64,000 bases of DNA from Mucilaginibacter robiniae. Its GTDB lineage: Bacteria > Bacteroidota > Bacteroidia > Sphingobacteriales > Sphingobacteriaceae. This document shows positions 27,122-35,248 of the stretch, piece by piece. The notes beneath the pieces are model-generated. The model was given only the letters and a program-made list of their open reading frames with translations, was not told the DNA's origin and ran no database searches. Location of the stretch: positions 2,418,001 to 2,482,000 of the forward strand of contig NZ_CP051682.1 of NCBI RefSeq assembly GCF_012849215.1, given 5' to 3'. The stretch's first letter is position 1. Each line of letters starts with the position of its first letter. The position numbers and the translations under genes were made by a program.

Positions 27122-28114
27122 ATGTCTGTACAAATAGGAAATATTGATTTAGGTGAGTTTCCGCTGCTGCTGGCACCTATGGAAGATGTGAGCGATCCGC
27201 CGTTCCGTTACGTATGCAAGAAGTATGGCGCGGATATGATGTACACCGAGTTCATATCATCAGAGGGGCTGATACGCGATGCTGCTAAAAGCCGTCAGAA
27301 GCTGGATATTTTTGAATATGAACGGCCCATTGGGATTCAAATATTCGGCAGCAATATTGAGCATATGCGCGAAGCCACCGAAATAGCCACCCAGGCTGGT
27401 CCGGATTTGATGGATATCAATTATGGTTGCCCAGTTAAAAATGTGGCTTGCCGCGGTGCAGGAGCCAGCCTGTTGCAGGATATTGATAAAATGGTAGCCA
27501 TGACCAAAGCCGTGGTAGAAGCTACCCATTTGCCCGTAACGGTAAAAACCCGTTTAGGTTGGGATGATAATACCAAAAACGTGTACGAAGTAGCCGAACG
27601 CCTGCAGGATGTAGGCATTAAAGCCCTTACCATACATGGCCGCACCCGCGCCCAGATGTACAAAGGTGAAGCCGACTGGACGCTGATTCGTGAAATTAAA
27701 CGCAACCCGCGCATACAGATACCTATTTTTGGTAACGGTGATATTGACTCGCCCGAAAAGGCAGCCAACTGGCGGCTGGAGTATGGCGTAGACGGCATGA
27801 TGATTGGCCGTGCAGCTATTGGCTACCCTTGGATATTCAGAGAAATTAAGCACTTTTTTACTACTGGCGAGCACCGCGAACCTCCTACTATAGCCGAGCG
27901 GATTGATGCCTGCAAAACACATTTGGAAAAATCCATTGAGTGGAAGGGACCAAAAACCGGTGTATTTGAAATGCGTCGTCATTACTCCAACTACTTCAAG
28001 GGGTTAGACCATTTTAAGGAGTACCGCATGAAACTGGTATCTACCGAAAATATTGACGAACTGTATGATATTTTATGGCAGATAAATGAGAAATATAGTG
28101 TGCAAATGGCTTGA
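27122..28114 (+). CDS. dusB: tRNA-dihydrouridine synthase B
   Basis: 330 residues. FMN-dependent enzyme reducing uridine to dihydrouridine in tRNA. The family landmarks are LLAPMEDVSDPPFR at the N-terminus, DINYGCPVKNVACRGAGASLL with conserved Cys103, TVKTRLGWDD, LTIHGRTRAQMY and GNGDIDSPEKA, followed by the helical C-terminal domain. The length is standard. It is followed 30 bases later by apaG, probably in the same transcript. Confidence 0.92.
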   Translation: MSVQIGNIDLGEFPLLLAPMEDVSDPPFRYVCKKYGADMMYTEFISSEGLIRDAAKSRQKLDIFEYERPIGIQIFGSNIEHMREATEIATQAGPDLMDINYGCPVKNVACRGAGASLLQDIDKMVAMTKAVVEATHLPVTVKTRLGWDDNTKNVYEVAERLQDVGIKALTIHGRTRAQMYKGEADWTLIREIKRNPRIQIPIFGNGDIDSPEKAANWRLEYGVDGMMIGRAAIGYPWIFREIKHFFTTGEHREPPTIAERIDACKTHLEKSIEWKGPKTGVFEMRRHYSNYFKGLDHFKEYRMKLVSTENIDELYDILWQINEKYSVQMA

Positions 28115-28144
28115 TTATTGACCACCCAAAACATAACTTTGAAT

Positions 28145-28534
28145 ATGGTTACTACTACAATAACAGATGGAGTTAAAGTGTCGGTGGAAACGCAGTACCA
28201 ACCTGAATACTCAAACCCGGCGAATGAGCATTACATGTTTGCTTACAAAATAAATATTGAAAACCTGAGCAACTATACTGTGCAACTGATGCGCCGCCAC
28301 TGGCACATTTTTGATTCGAACAGTACCCGTCGCGAAGTAGAAGGTGAAGGTGTAGTAGGTGTACAGCCGGTTATTGAACCGGGCCATTCACACGAATACA
28401 TATCAGGCTGCAACCTGAAAACTGATATGGGCAGCATGAAAGGCGAGTACGAGATGGTACGCCTGTTAGATAACACCACCTTCAACGTCCAAATACCGGA
28501 GTTTTACTTAATTGCTCCGTTTAAAATGAATTAA
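28145..28534 (+). CDS. apaG: ApaG domain protein
   Basis: 129 residues forming the single Ig-like ApaG/DUF525 domain: VSVETQYQPEYSNP, FAYKINIENLS, LMRRHWHIFDS, GEGVVGVQPVIEPGHSHEYISG, GSMKGEYEM. The start is placed at 28145, where family members begin; the frame is open to 28118 with a TTG. ApaG has been linked to cobalt/magnesium phenotypes in enterobacteria, but biochemical function remains uncertain. It follows dusB and ends at a strong terminator. Confidence 0.92.
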   Translation: MVTTTITDGVKVSVETQYQPEYSNPANEHYMFAYKINIENLSNYTVQLMRRHWHIFDSNSTRREVEGEGVVGVQPVIEPGHSHEYISGCNLKTDMGSMKGEYEMVRLLDNTTFNVQIPEFYLIAPFKMN

Positions 28535-28550
28535 AATACGTTATTTAAAT

Positions 28551-28581
28551 AAAAGTCCTGCTGGTCATCAGCAGGACTTTT
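28551..28581. terminator. Bidirectional intrinsic terminator after apaG
   Basis: Perfect 13-bp stem AAAAGTCCTGCTG / CAGCAGGACTTTT with a 5-base loop and a T-run. The next 140 bases up to the mgtC-like stop contain nothing recognisable. Confidence 0.9.
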
Positions 28582-28723
28582 TTATTTGGTAGCTCTTTGC
28601 AGTTATTGGTAATCTGTACGACCTAGAGTAAGTGCATGCAGTATTGAGTAAGCTTTAGCTACAAAGGGCAACAAAAGGTATAAATAGGCAAGTTTTTTAT
28701 TGCACCTGTAGGAAAGACAAGCA

Positions 28724-29356
28724 TTAAAAAGATTTTACCAGCGGACTGATAGCTAATTGCTCATTTAGCTTATTGATATTTTCCTGATGACCAGTTACCT
28801 CAATCAACGCCTGCAGATTGTTATCTTTTTTGTTGATGGAAAGGCGTTCTGACTTTAAATGATGGACTATTACCAAGCTTTCGAAAGATTTAATATCATC
28901 AAAATTAACGTCGGTAAATACAAGATTGTAAATTTTCTTACTATGTATCTTGTTCATGTAATCTTCAAACAAGCTAAATACCGATAAGATGCATATGGTT
29001 AATGCAGTAGCCACCATAGCCAATGTATAATCGCCGGTGCCGGTTGCTACGCCAATAGCAGCCGAAATCCAGATTACGGCCGCGGTAGTTAAACCACTTA
29101 CCGAAAAACCATCTTTAAATATCACACCGGCACCAATAAAGCCAATGCCCGTAATTACATTGGCATTTACATTTGTACCACCCTTTTGCGCCACCAGCGT
29201 GAACAAGGCTGAGCCTAAACAGATCAGGATAATAGTTCGAAAACCAGCAGTTTTATGTTTGTACTGTCTTTCTAAACCTAATATTCCACCGAAGAATATA
29301 GATAAACCTATTTTAATTAAATCATGGTACGCGATGTGAAAGAATTCAGAGTGCAT
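28724..29356 (-). CDS. MgtC/SapB family membrane protein
   Basis: 210 residues. The N-terminal MgtC domain of four to five helices has the family motifs GGILGLERQYKHKTAGFRT, ICLGSALFTLVA and GIGFIGAGVIFK. A soluble C-terminal domain (about 140-210) may be ACT-like. In other bacteria MgtC proteins modulate ATP synthase or magnesium-stress physiology rather than transporting Mg2+. It stands alone, divergent from the small sensor gene at 29580 with a 223-base gap in which no clear signal is seen. Confidence 0.88.
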   Translation of the reverse strand: MHSEFFHIAYHDLIKIGLSIFFGGILGLERQYKHKTAGFRTIILICLGSALFTLVAQKGGTNVNANVITGIGFIGAGVIFKDGFSVSGLTTAAVIWISAAIGVATGTGDYTLAMVATALTICILSVFSLFEDYMNKIHSKKIYNLVFTDVNFDDIKSFESLVIVHHLKSERLSINKKDNNLQALIEVTGHQENINKLNEQLAISPLVKSF

Positions 29357-29579
29357 GTGGCAAATAATCTTGTTGAAAGCAGATGATGAATAAGCACATA
29401 AAGGTTACTAAGTGTTTTTAAGAATTTATAGATATTACAGATCCGGCAATTGATACCCTGACTGATTTTGATGGTTGCTAATACTTGCGTTTTGACTGAT
29501 AAATTATGCCTTGTAGATACCCAAACTTAAAGCAGATGTTTACCGTACACAGCACAACCATCATGAATTTACTCGATTT

Positions 29580-30161
29580 ATGTCTTTAAATAAAGTGCAG
29601 CTTATATCGGCGCTAGGCCTTGCGGCTGTTTTTATTATTGACATTGTAACACCAACCGACTATACTGTTGATATTTTGTATTTGTGCTGCATTTTAGCCG
29701 TATTTAAACAATCTATACAAACTATAATCGGTTTTTCTTTTTCCGCCTGTTTGCTCATTAGCCTCAGTTTACTGATTGCCGTTGAAAATGGTTTAATGCT
29801 TAACTTATCTGTATGGGTTAATCGTGGCATATCTATTTTTGCCATCTGTATTGTTGCGTACATAGCGGCACACTACAACAAGTTAAGCCAGCTAAGCCGC
29901 GATAAGGAAAAACAATACAGCAAGGCGTTAGAAGATATGCTGTTTATTACCTCTCATCAGGTAAGAAAACCCGTAGCGAATATACTGGGCCTTGTTAATT
30001 TGATTGATAAAGATGCTGATGCTTCCAGTTTAAAAGAATATCATGAGCACTTACAGGCCTCAGCCAGCGAACTAGATACTATCATCAAAGAACTAAACAA
30101 CTTTATGGAACAGGCTGAACAAGACCAGCATACCGAGTTAGATAATTTCACTGCCCTGTAA
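29580..30161 (+). CDS. Membrane protein ending in a kinase-like DHp hairpin, no ATPase domain
   Basis: 193 residues: three or four membrane helices (about residues 8-95), a short coiled linker (SQLSRDKEKQYSKALEDM), then a HisKA-like hairpin with His126 in ITSHQVRKPVANILGL. It ends 67 residues after the histidine, with no ATP-binding domain. The stop is 20 bases before a perfect terminator hairpin, so the gene is complete. The residue after the histidine is Gln, not the usual acidic general base. It looks like a minimal membrane relative of the proteins at 23954 and 38394. No function is known. Confidence 0.82.
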   Translation: MSLNKVQLISALGLAAVFIIDIVTPTDYTVDILYLCCILAVFKQSIQTIIGFSFSACLLISLSLLIAVENGLMLNLSVWVNRGISIFAICIVAYIAAHYNKLSQLSRDKEKQYSKALEDMLFITSHQVRKPVANILGLVNLIDKDADASSLKEYHEHLQASASELDTIIKELNNFMEQAEQDQHTELDNFTAL

Positions 30162-30181
30162 GGTTTATAAACCTTTATAAA

Positions 30182-30220
30182 AATAGCAAAGCCGGCTTAA
30201 TGTAAGCCGGCTTTGCTATT
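30182..30220. terminator. Bidirectional intrinsic terminator
   Basis: Perfect 18-bp stem (core GCAAAGCCGGCTTA / TAAGCCGGCTTTGC) with a 3-base loop. It lies between the convergent genes ending at 30161 (+) and 30240 (-). Confidence 0.9.
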
Positions 30221-30239
30221 GTATTCCCCTGCTGTAATA

Positions 30240-30476
30240 TTATTTAGTAGCTGATTTAGCTGTTTTTTTCACTACGGTTTTATGAGTTTTGTGCACCACC
30301 GCTTTTTTTACCTTTTGGGTATCAGCTTTTGCAGCAACCTCTTTTTTCGCAACCGGAGCTTTTACTTCTTTCTTCACCTCTTTAGTATGCGCTTTTTTAA
30401 CAGCCGGTATAGTATTTTTAGCGAAGCTTGCGGCAGAAATCATTGCTGCGACAGCCAGTAACATCATCTTTTTCAT
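30240..30476 (-). CDS. Small secreted Lys/Ala/Val-rich basic protein
   Basis: 78 residues: signal peptide (MKKMMLLAVAAMISAASFA), then a low-complexity, very basic mature chain built from repeated VKK, KKEV and HKT units (KKAVVHKTHKTVVKKTAKS). Predicted periplasmic and disordered. Basic low-complexity proteins like this may bind envelope polyanions, but no family is recognised. It is flanked by a terminator and a 214-base gap with nothing else recognisable. Confidence 0.65.
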   Translation of the reverse strand: MKKMMLLAVAAMISAASFAKNTIPAVKKAHTKEVKKEVKAPVAKKEVAAKADTQKVKKAVVHKTHKTVVKKTAKSATK

Positions 30477-30690
30477 AATTCGTATTTTGTTAATTTTAAT
30501 AGTCAGATAGCCAAAATGAACATTAGTTTAATGAAAACAGATTAGAATTTGATTAGACTTAAATATCCATTTATGTTATAAATTTTTCTGAGGTAGGATG
30601 ACCGCAATTAACCTACCCGGCATAAATAGTTGCTCCGCTTAAAACCCTATTTGTTTTTTAACTGTTGCCATCAGCATATACAACACAACT

Positions 30691-30876
30691 ATGGCAAAGA
30701 TTATTGAACTGTCGGAAGCGCCAGATGGCCGGAAACTTTACTTTAACGCAGATCTGATTTTATACTTTTATGAGGTAGTCGATTTTGATGGCAATACCAC
30801 TAAGGTTTTTATAGGCGACAGCAATTTTGATGTTGTTGAATCGGCCGAAACTATTCAGCAGATGCTAAATAATTAA
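30691..30876 (+). CDS. Small hypothetical protein (61 aa)
   Basis: 61 residues, soluble, predicted mostly beta: MAKIIELSEAPDGRKLYFN, LILYFYEVVDFDGN, TKVFIGDSNFDVVES. The terminal helix SAETIQQMLNN resembles small FlbD-like proteins in layout, but no function can be assigned. The insertion sequence begins 34 bases after its stop. Confidence 0.6.
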   Translation: MAKIIELSEAPDGRKLYFNADLILYFYEVVDFDGNTTKVFIGDSNFDVVESAETIQQMLNN

Positions 30877-30910
30877 AGTGTTAGGCTCAATTCTGTACCA
30901 GCACTTCATA

Positions 30911-32653
30911 AAAAAGAGGCTGTCTCATAAGGGACAGTCTCTTGTTGTTTTAGGATATTTTTGGTATCTTAAAGGCATGGGAGGCAAGATAGTCTTTAAG
31001 GAATATGATCCAGACCAGTTAACGTTTTTACCGTACAAACTGGAGGAACTGGTACCGACAGGTCATCCGGTCCGTATCGTTAAACAGGTCGTGGACACGG
31101 TAGATGTCAAACCGATCAACCGGAAGTACAAAGGCGGCGGGGCGTCAAGTTTCCATCCCCGGCTGATGCTGAAGCTGCTGGTTTACGGCTATCTGACCAA
31201 TACTTATTCCTCACGCAAACTGGAAGAACAGGCGGCACAGAACGTACACTTCATGTGGCTTTTAGGGATGAAAAAGCCCGACCACAACACCATCAACCGT
31301 TTTCGCAGCGAGAAGTTGTCAGGCGTCTTAAAGCAGATCTTCTCACAAATCGTGTTGCTGCTCGAGCAGGAAGGTATCGTATCCTTGAAAGAAGCCGTTT
31401 TTACTGATGGTACCAAGATCGAATCAGCGGCGAACAAGTACACCTTCGTATGGGGCAAAAACATCAAGGCGAATAAAGATAAGATGAAAGCCCAGCTTGA
31501 TGAACTGTGGGGTTATGCGCAAAGCATTGCCGCCGAAGAACTAAAAGATACAGCGCCCTTGGAATATAGTGAGATCAACCCGGAGAAAGTAAAGGAAACC
31601 ATCTCAAAGATCAATGCAGCCTTAGATGATAAAGAAGACGTAGACAAAAAAGTAAAGCAAAAGCTGAACTACGCAAAGAAGCACTGGCCGGAGAGCCTGG
31701 CACGGTATGACGAGCAGGAAAAGTTATTAGCCGGCCGTAACAGCATGTCAAAGACCGACCCGGATGCCACCTTCATGCGGATGAAGGAAGACCATATGCT
31801 GAACGGACAACTTAAGCCGGCCTATAACCTGCAGATATCCACCCAGGAGCAATTCATCCTTAATTATACCCTGCATCAAACCTCAACCGATTACCAAACC
31901 TTGTCTTCCCATATTGAACAATACCAAGCCTTATATAAAGACCTGCCCAAAGCCATTGTTGCCGACGCCGGCTACGGATCGGATGAGAACTACGGTGTGT
32001 TAGCGCGAAAAGGCATTGAGGCTTACATCAAATACAATACGTTCGATAAGGAACAAAAGGACGGTATCAAAGCGTTCAGTAACGACAGCCTGCATTATAA
32101 CGAAGCGGAGAATTACCTTGTTTGTCCGATAGGTCAATGGATGGCGCATATCGGTAACGGTCAGCGAGTCACTTCATCTGGTTTTGTACAACTGATCAGC
32201 CGTTACCGTGCCCAGAACTGTGAAGGTTGCCCGATGCGTGGTGTTTGCCATACTACACAGGGTAACCGGGTCGTTGAGATCAACCACAGCCTAAGACAAC
32301 ATAAACAGGCAGCCAAAGAACGGTTGAATACAGAACAGGGTATCAACCTCAGGAAACGAAGGCCGGCCGATGTGGAACCGGTATTCGCCCAATTAAAGCA
32401 TAACCATGGCTTCAGACGATTCCTGCTGAAAGGGATGTCCAAGGCCGAGGTCGAAATCGGCTTATTATCCATCGCACATAACCTAAGAAAATGGAAAACC
32501 TGAAAACAAGCTTTTTATAGACTTTTAGAACCTGTTAGAATCAATCCCCCGGTTCTTAAACGGCTGCTGACATCTTTCACTCAACCTTCCAACCAAAAAT
32601 CATAACTAAATAAAAAACCGCCTCATATTTGACTTATGAGACGGCCTCTTTTT
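30911..32653 (+). mobile_element. IS1182-family insertion sequence, complete
   Basis: Terminal inverted repeats of 21 bases (30911-30931 and 32633-32653) match at 20 of 21 positions, core GTCTCATAAG preceded by AAAAAGAGGC/T. They enclose a single intact transposase. Each end also contains an internal hairpin: GAGGCTGTC/GACAGTCTC at the left and CCGCCTCAT/ATGAGACGG at the right, each with one mismatch. No convincing target-site duplication could be found. The element sits between a small gene (stop 30876) and kduI (stop codon at 32680), 27 bases from the latter, without breaking either. It is complete and probably recent. Confidence 0.88.
30977..32503 (+). CDS. IS1182 family transposase
   Basis: 508 residues. 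The N-terminal DUF772 region (VFKEYDPDQLTFLPYKLEELVPTGHPVR, HPRLMLKLLVYGYLTNTYSSRKLE) is followed by a DDE domain: FTDGTKIESAANKY, VADAGYGSDENY and the C-terminal EPVFAQLKHNHGFRRFLLKG. A Cys cluster, CEGCPMRGVCH, lies near residue 420. The start at 30977 is chosen over the frame extension into the left inverted repeat. Codon choice (more ATC, GAC and GGC) differs from neighbouring genes, consistent with a mobile origin. It appears intact. Confidence 0.9.
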   Translation: MGGKIVFKEYDPDQLTFLPYKLEELVPTGHPVRIVKQVVDTVDVKPINRKYKGGGASSFHPRLMLKLLVYGYLTNTYSSRKLEEQAAQNVHFMWLLGMKKPDHNTINRFRSEKLSGVLKQIFSQIVLLLEQEGIVSLKEAVFTDGTKIESAANKYTFVWGKNIKANKDKMKAQLDELWGYAQSIAAEELKDTAPLEYSEINPEKVKETISKINAALDDKEDVDKKVKQKLNYAKKHWPESLARYDEQEKLLAGRNSMSKTDPDATFMRMKEDHMLNGQLKPAYNLQISTQEQFILNYTLHQTSTDYQTLSSHIEQYQALYKDLPKAIVADAGYGSDENYGVLARKGIEAYIKYNTFDKEQKDGIKAFSNDSLHYNEAENYLVCPIGQWMAHIGNGQRVTSSGFVQLISRYRAQNCEGCPMRGVCHTTQGNRVVEINHSLRQHKQAAKERLNTEQGINLRKRRPADVEPVFAQLKHNHGFRRFLLKGMSKAEVEIGLLSIAHNLRKWKT

Positions 32654-32679
32654 ATTACTTTGGATTTTAAAATGTAGAT

Positions 32680-33510
32680 TTACTTTAAATCAGGTACAGT
32701 CAAAGCATCCATATCTGAGTAAACCTGGTTTTCACCGGCCATGCCCCAGATGAAGGTGTAATTGCTGGTACCACAACCAAAGTGTACCGACCAAGGTGGT
32801 GAGATCACGGCATCATGGTTTTGCATAACAATGCTGCGGGTTTGCTGCGGCTCGCCCATAAAATGGAACAAGCGTTGGTTTTCCGGCAAATCAAAGTAAA
32901 AGTACACTTCGGTACGGCGGGTATGCGTATGCGGTGGTACAGAATTCCATACACTGCCAGGTTCCAGCACGGTAAGGCCCATTACCAGTTGTGCACTTCG
33001 AATGCCTTCCAGGTGAATGTATTTGTACACGGTACGTTTATTCGAAGTCATTGCATCGCCTAACTGCACTGGTGAAGCTTCTTCTTTAGGCATCAAGCGG
33101 CTAGGATATTCGGCATGTGCCGGTGCTGATAGCAGGTAAAACATTGCGGGATTAGCCGCATCAGTGCTGGTAAAGCTAACTTCTTTGGTGCCTTTACCTA
33201 AATACAAACAGCTCAACTTATCTAAATGGTAAGTTTGTCCATCAGCAGTCACGGTGCCTGCACCGCCTACGTTGATAATGCCCAGCTCTCGGCGCTCCAA
33301 AAAGTACTCGGCTTTAAGCTCGGTATGCGTTTCCAGCCTTACTTGGCTGTTTACTGGCTTTACACCGCCTACAATCAGGCGGTCATAATGCGAGTACACC
33401 AGCGTAATTTTATCTTCCTGCATCAGCTGTTCTACCAAAAAAGCTTCTCTCAGCTCTTCGGTAATCATTCTGCTAACTTCCTTTTTGCTATTTTCAAATC
33501 TGATTTCCAT
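32680..33510 (-). CDS. kduI: 5-dehydro-4-deoxy-D-glucuronate isomerase
   Basis: 276 residues, bicupin. KduI isomerises 5-keto-4-deoxyuronate to 3-deoxy-D-glycero-2,5-hexodiulosonate in the cytoplasm. The zinc ligands fall at the spacing of the E. coli enzyme: His194, His196, Glu201 (PPHTHTRRTE) and His243 (PPWSVHFGCG). It is the last gene of a minus-strand group with kduD, 144 bases upstream. It works after the lyase and KdgF-like enzyme encoded at 15.8-17.3 kb. An insertion sequence lies immediately beyond its 3' end. Confidence 0.93.
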   Translation of the reverse strand: MEIRFENSKKEVSRMITEELREAFLVEQLMQEDKITLVYSHYDRLIVGGVKPVNSQVRLETHTELKAEYFLERRELGIINVGGAGTVTADGQTYHLDKLSCLYLGKGTKEVSFTSTDAANPAMFYLLSAPAHAEYPSRLMPKEEASPVQLGDAMTSNKRTVYKYIHLEGIRSAQLVMGLTVLEPGSVWNSVPPHTHTRRTEVYFYFDLPENQRLFHFMGEPQQTRSIVMQNHDAVISPPWSVHFGCGTSNYTFIWGMAGENQVYSDMDALTVPDLK

Positions 33511-33654
33511 ATAGGTATTTGTTTTTCAGTGGCGGGTTCCCGGTGGCGAATGGCCGTTATCCAATTGCCTGCTAATGTTCTTGAATCTATATTCTTAAAT
33601 TGTAACTTACGTCTTGACTCTTGACTCTTGGCTCTTGTTTCCGGGCTTTCCAGT
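33511..33654. other. Spacer between kduD and kduI with tandem heptamer repeat
   Basis: 144 bases inside an otherwise tight operon. It contains three tandem 7-base units (CTTGACT, CTTGACT, CTTGGCT at 33613-33633) next to a related TTGAATCTATATTCTTAAAT stretch. Similar AAGATTCAAGAATATAGA text occurs at 57278-57300. It is probably an inserted repeat rather than regulatory sequence. Confidence 0.45.
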
Positions 33655-34419
33655 TTATCGTCCCATCCAGCCGCCATCTACAGTCAGGATGGTGCCGGTT
33701 ACGTAATCGCCAGCTTTAGAAGCCAGGAAAATGGCTGGTCCGGCAAAATCTTCCGGGTTTCCCCAACGGCCTTGAGGTATGCGTTCCAAAATACTTTTGC
33801 TACGGTCTGGGTCGTTCCGCAGTGCTTCAGTATTGTCAGTAGCAATATAGCCCGGCGCTATGCCATTAACATTAACCCCTTTAGCTGCCCACTCGTTAGA
33901 TAAGGCTTTAACTAAGCTGGAAAGCGCCCCTTTGCTGGCTGCATAACCCGGCACATTGATGCCGCCTTGAAAGCTCAGCAATGAGCATGTAAAGATGATT
34001 TTACCAGAACCTTGTTCTACCATCTGCTTGCCCAGTTCGCGCGCCAGAATGAAAGGAGCATCCAGGTTTAAAGATAATACACTGTCCCAGTATTCGTCAG
34101 GGTGTTCGGCTGCCGGTTTGCGCAGTATGGTGCCGGCGTTGTTTACCAAAATATCAATCTGCGGATAATCGGTTTTTAGCTGGTTAATAAAAGCATAAAG
34201 GCTGTCACGGTCAGAAAGGTTGGCTTGATAAGCTTTAAACTTACGACCCAAAGCCGTTACTTCCTGCTCTACTTCACTGCCTTCCAGTGCTACAGAACCA
34301 GAAACGACAATAACATCGGCACCTGCTTGGGCTAAGCCCACCGCCATACCACGGCCAATACCTTTATTGCCGCCTGTTACCAGCGCCGTTTTGCCCGTTA
34401 AATCAAATATGTTGTTCAT
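33655..34419 (-). CDS. kduD: 2-dehydro-3-deoxy-D-gluconate 5-dehydrogenase
   Basis: 254 residues, short-chain dehydrogenase. The cofactor motif TGGNKGIGRGMA, the NNAG motif, a catalytic Ser-Tyr-Lys triad (FTCSLLSFQGG..YAASKGA) and the C-terminal GTILTVDGGW are all present. KduD converts the KduI product to 2-keto-3-deoxygluconate. SDR specificity alone would be ambiguous, but adjacency to kduI makes the call reliable. It is preceded 37 bases upstream by a secreted DUF4440-like gene. Confidence 0.9.
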   Translation of the reverse strand: MNNIFDLTGKTALVTGGNKGIGRGMAVGLAQAGADVIVVSGSVALEGSEVEQEVTALGRKFKAYQANLSDRDSLYAFINQLKTDYPQIDILVNNAGTILRKPAAEHPDEYWDSVLSLNLDAPFILARELGKQMVEQGSGKIIFTCSLLSFQGGINVPGYAASKGALSSLVKALSNEWAAKGVNVNGIAPGYIATDNTEALRNDPDRSKSILERIPQGRWGNPEDFAGPAIFLASKAGDYVTGTILTVDGGWMGR

Positions 34420-34456
34420 GTGTAATTGGTAAATTAAATATGATTTGCCTGCCCGA

Positions 34457-34900
34457 TTAGCTCACCGGCGGTTTTATGGCTTGCCTGCCTAATAATATCC
34501 AATGGCTTTTGGTTTTCTGCCACACCAGTAAAATGTATAGCTTAACCGTGCCAGGTTTGCCGCTATCGTTGGTAGTGGCTGCTAGTGTGTGGCGAACCAG
34601 GGCTGTAGTACCCGATACCGTAATGGTTTGTTCGGTTAAGTTAATACTTACAAAATCCGACTCGCCGGTAGCCAGTGAATGTATAAATTCAGCTTGGGTT
34701 TGAACTTTACCGCTGGAGTGTCCATAACTTAAATGTGCAGAAGTAAGCTTGGAGAGCTGCGTGGTGTCAGCATCCGTCATGGCCTTGGTTAAGGCAGTTA
34801 CTGCCTGGGCTACTTCGGTTTCTTCTTTAGATTGGGCCATAGCGCTTATGCTCATTATCATGATGCAGATAAAAAACAATAATAACTTTCTATTCATCAT
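34457..34900 (-). CDS. Secreted NTF2-like (DUF4440) protein
   Basis: 147 residues with signal peptide (MMNRKLLLFFICIMIMSISAMA), then one cone-shaped SnoaL/NTF2-like domain: EVAQAVTALTKAMTDADTTQLSKL, HLSYGHSSGKVQTQAEF, WQKTKSHWILLGRQAIK. DUF4440 proteins bind small ligands; no catalytic residue is assigned. It leads the kduD-kduI group (37-base gap). Its periplasmic location contrasts with the cytoplasmic isomerase and dehydrogenase, so its role in uronate use is unclear. Confidence 0.8.
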   Translation of the reverse strand: MMNRKLLLFFICIMIMSISAMAQSKEETEVAQAVTALTKAMTDADTTQLSKLTSAHLSYGHSSGKVQTQAEFIHSLATGESDFVSINLTEQTITVSGTTALVRHTLAATTNDSGKPGTVKLYILLVWQKTKSHWILLGRQAIKPPVS

Positions 34901-35248
34901 TGGCTTGCAATAATAGGTTTCCGGCTTTTAAAAAATAACAAAATAACTATCCTGTTCTGTTATGGTTGCTGGCATGAGCCGACCGGAGGTTTATAACATA
35001 GGATTTTGTAACTTTTGCAAGGTACTATTTCTTTATATTGGAGTGAACCAGCTGAAAAAATATTTTCTTTAGTAAGCAACCTAGTTGGTAAAAATTGGTT
35101 CTTTAAACGCTGAAAGTTAAGATAAATAGTCCGATAATTCATGCTTAAATTGGAAGATTTGCTGTTCGGTATGCATTGTAATGTATAAGACATAAAGGCT
35201 ATAAAATGTTGAATTATCAGCAGGGCAAAACTTATATTTATCCCGTTT
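34901..35248. other. Divergent promoter region, DUF4440 gene and multi-PAS kinase
   Basis: 348 bases without a gene. It must contain promoters for both flanking transcripts. On the plus side TATATTTA, one mismatch from TAnnTTTG, lies about 15 bases before the kinase start. On the minus side only a weak match (CAAAATAA on the plus strand, near 34938) was seen. No hairpin or RNA gene is supported. Confidence 0.5.

Noticed and set aside
30901-32665. Target-site duplication of the insertion sequence
   Set aside because: The flanks (TTCATA on the left, ATTACT on the right) share no convincing direct repeat, so none is annotated.
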